Shown piece after piece: positions 34,741-35,032 of a stretch of DNA of 35,032 nt (the stretch's first letter is position 1; every line of letters begins with the position of its first letter). The translations under genes and the position numbers were made by a program. A model generated the notes under the pieces. It was not told the DNA's origin. It did no database searches and worked only from the letters and a program-made list of their open reading frames with translations. The DNA is from Bacteroidales bacterium (GTDB lineage Bacteria > Bacteroidota > Bacteroidia > Bacteroidales > F082): NCBI GenBank assembly GCA_015493215.1, contig WGDP01000328.1:1-35032 (forward strand), in the 5' to 3' direction.

Positions 34741-35032
34741 TTTACCTTAAAAAATATTGAAACATTTAATCCGGACAGGTTAACCGAAACCAATTACTTT
34801 TATCTGATGTCAGGTAATGGTTGTTTATGTGTTGGTTATATGCCTAATCGGTTTTGATGTATCTGATGTGTGTGTTTTTGTGTATAAAGGCGATTAGGGT
34901 TGGCCTGAATGGATTGTTTTGCAACTGATAATCGGTAATTACAGCAAATACGCGTTGCAATTTGCCCTGCTAGGGGTTTGTTTCAGATTATCTTTTTTTA
35001 CCTTATTATATATACCTGTTTAGGTAGATAGC
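34741..35032. other. Window-end intergenic region, no supported gene
   Basis: About 290 bp with no coding frame or RNA gene that I can support. It has small repeats only: TATCTGATGT twice (near 34801 and 34859), and GCCTAATCG (34842-34850) facing CGATTAGG (34891-34898). A gene may start beyond the window. Confidence 0.5.

Noticed and set aside
34842-34898. GCCTAATCG/CGATTAGG inverted repeat at the window end
   Set aside because: The 8-bp stem has a 40-nt loop in an AT-rich region, which is likely chance.
1-35032. CRISPR arrays, prophage, insertion sequences, restriction or other defence systems
   Set aside because: No regularly spaced repeats, transposase, integrase or nuclease genes were found; nearly every gene is housekeeping, respiratory or signalling.

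Overview
The window reads as a chromosomal stretch of an anaerobic or microaerophilic Bacteroidota bacterium, probably of the Bacteroidales/Marinilabiliales type. Evidence for this: promoter-like -7 elements of the form TAnnTTTG; a type IX secretion plug protein; a propeller/Y_Y_Y sensor kinase; a Na+-NQR operon beside a complex I operon that lacks NuoE, NuoF and NuoG; and housekeeping proteins (SerRS, L21, L27, PPK1) of ordinary length. The lineage is inferred from gene content, not from a database search. I see no phage, plasmid, transposase, CRISPR, rRNA or tRNA.

Layout. 1-413 is non-coding and carries a small hairpin repeat. 414-4197 (minus) is a two-gene signalling operon: a large periplasmic-propeller histidine kinase overlapping a NarL-type response regulator. 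Divergent from it, 4526-7145 (plus) holds sixA and ppk1, i.e. phosphohistidine removal and polyphosphate synthesis. 7421-8077 (minus) is a LuxR-type regulator whose receiver has lost its phosphorylation residues. It is divergent from, and shares a 75-bp promoter region with, an 1137-residue protein (8153-11566) that joins pseudo-receiver and receiver domains to a pyruvate-phosphate-dikinase-like ATP-grasp domain. 11658-12968 (minus) is a T9SS plug protein.

13544-23777 (plus) is a compact operon nuoABCDHIJKLMN plus a 107-residue unknown gene. It encodes the membrane arm and the connecting Fe-S arm of complex I, but no NADH-oxidising module. 24145-30017 (plus) is a complete nqrABCDEF operon for the Na+-pumping NADH:quinone oxidoreductase, closed by a clear hairpin plus T-run terminator. 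Together the two operons suggest that NADH enters through NQR while the Nuo complex takes electrons from another donor such as ferredoxin or flavodoxin.

30200-30706 (plus) is a DUF4442 hotdog-fold protein. The minus strand from 34668 down to 30769 carries rplU-rpmA (own promoter and terminator), then serS directly followed by a secreted TPR protein. 34741-35032 has no gene I can support.

The points most worth checking are the phosphorylation-independent regulator paired with the receiver/ATP-grasp protein, the missing TM lysine in NuoM, the donor-less complex I beside NQR, the orphan terminator in front of sixA, and several hairpin repeats, one of which occurs in two intergenic regions 17 kb apart.
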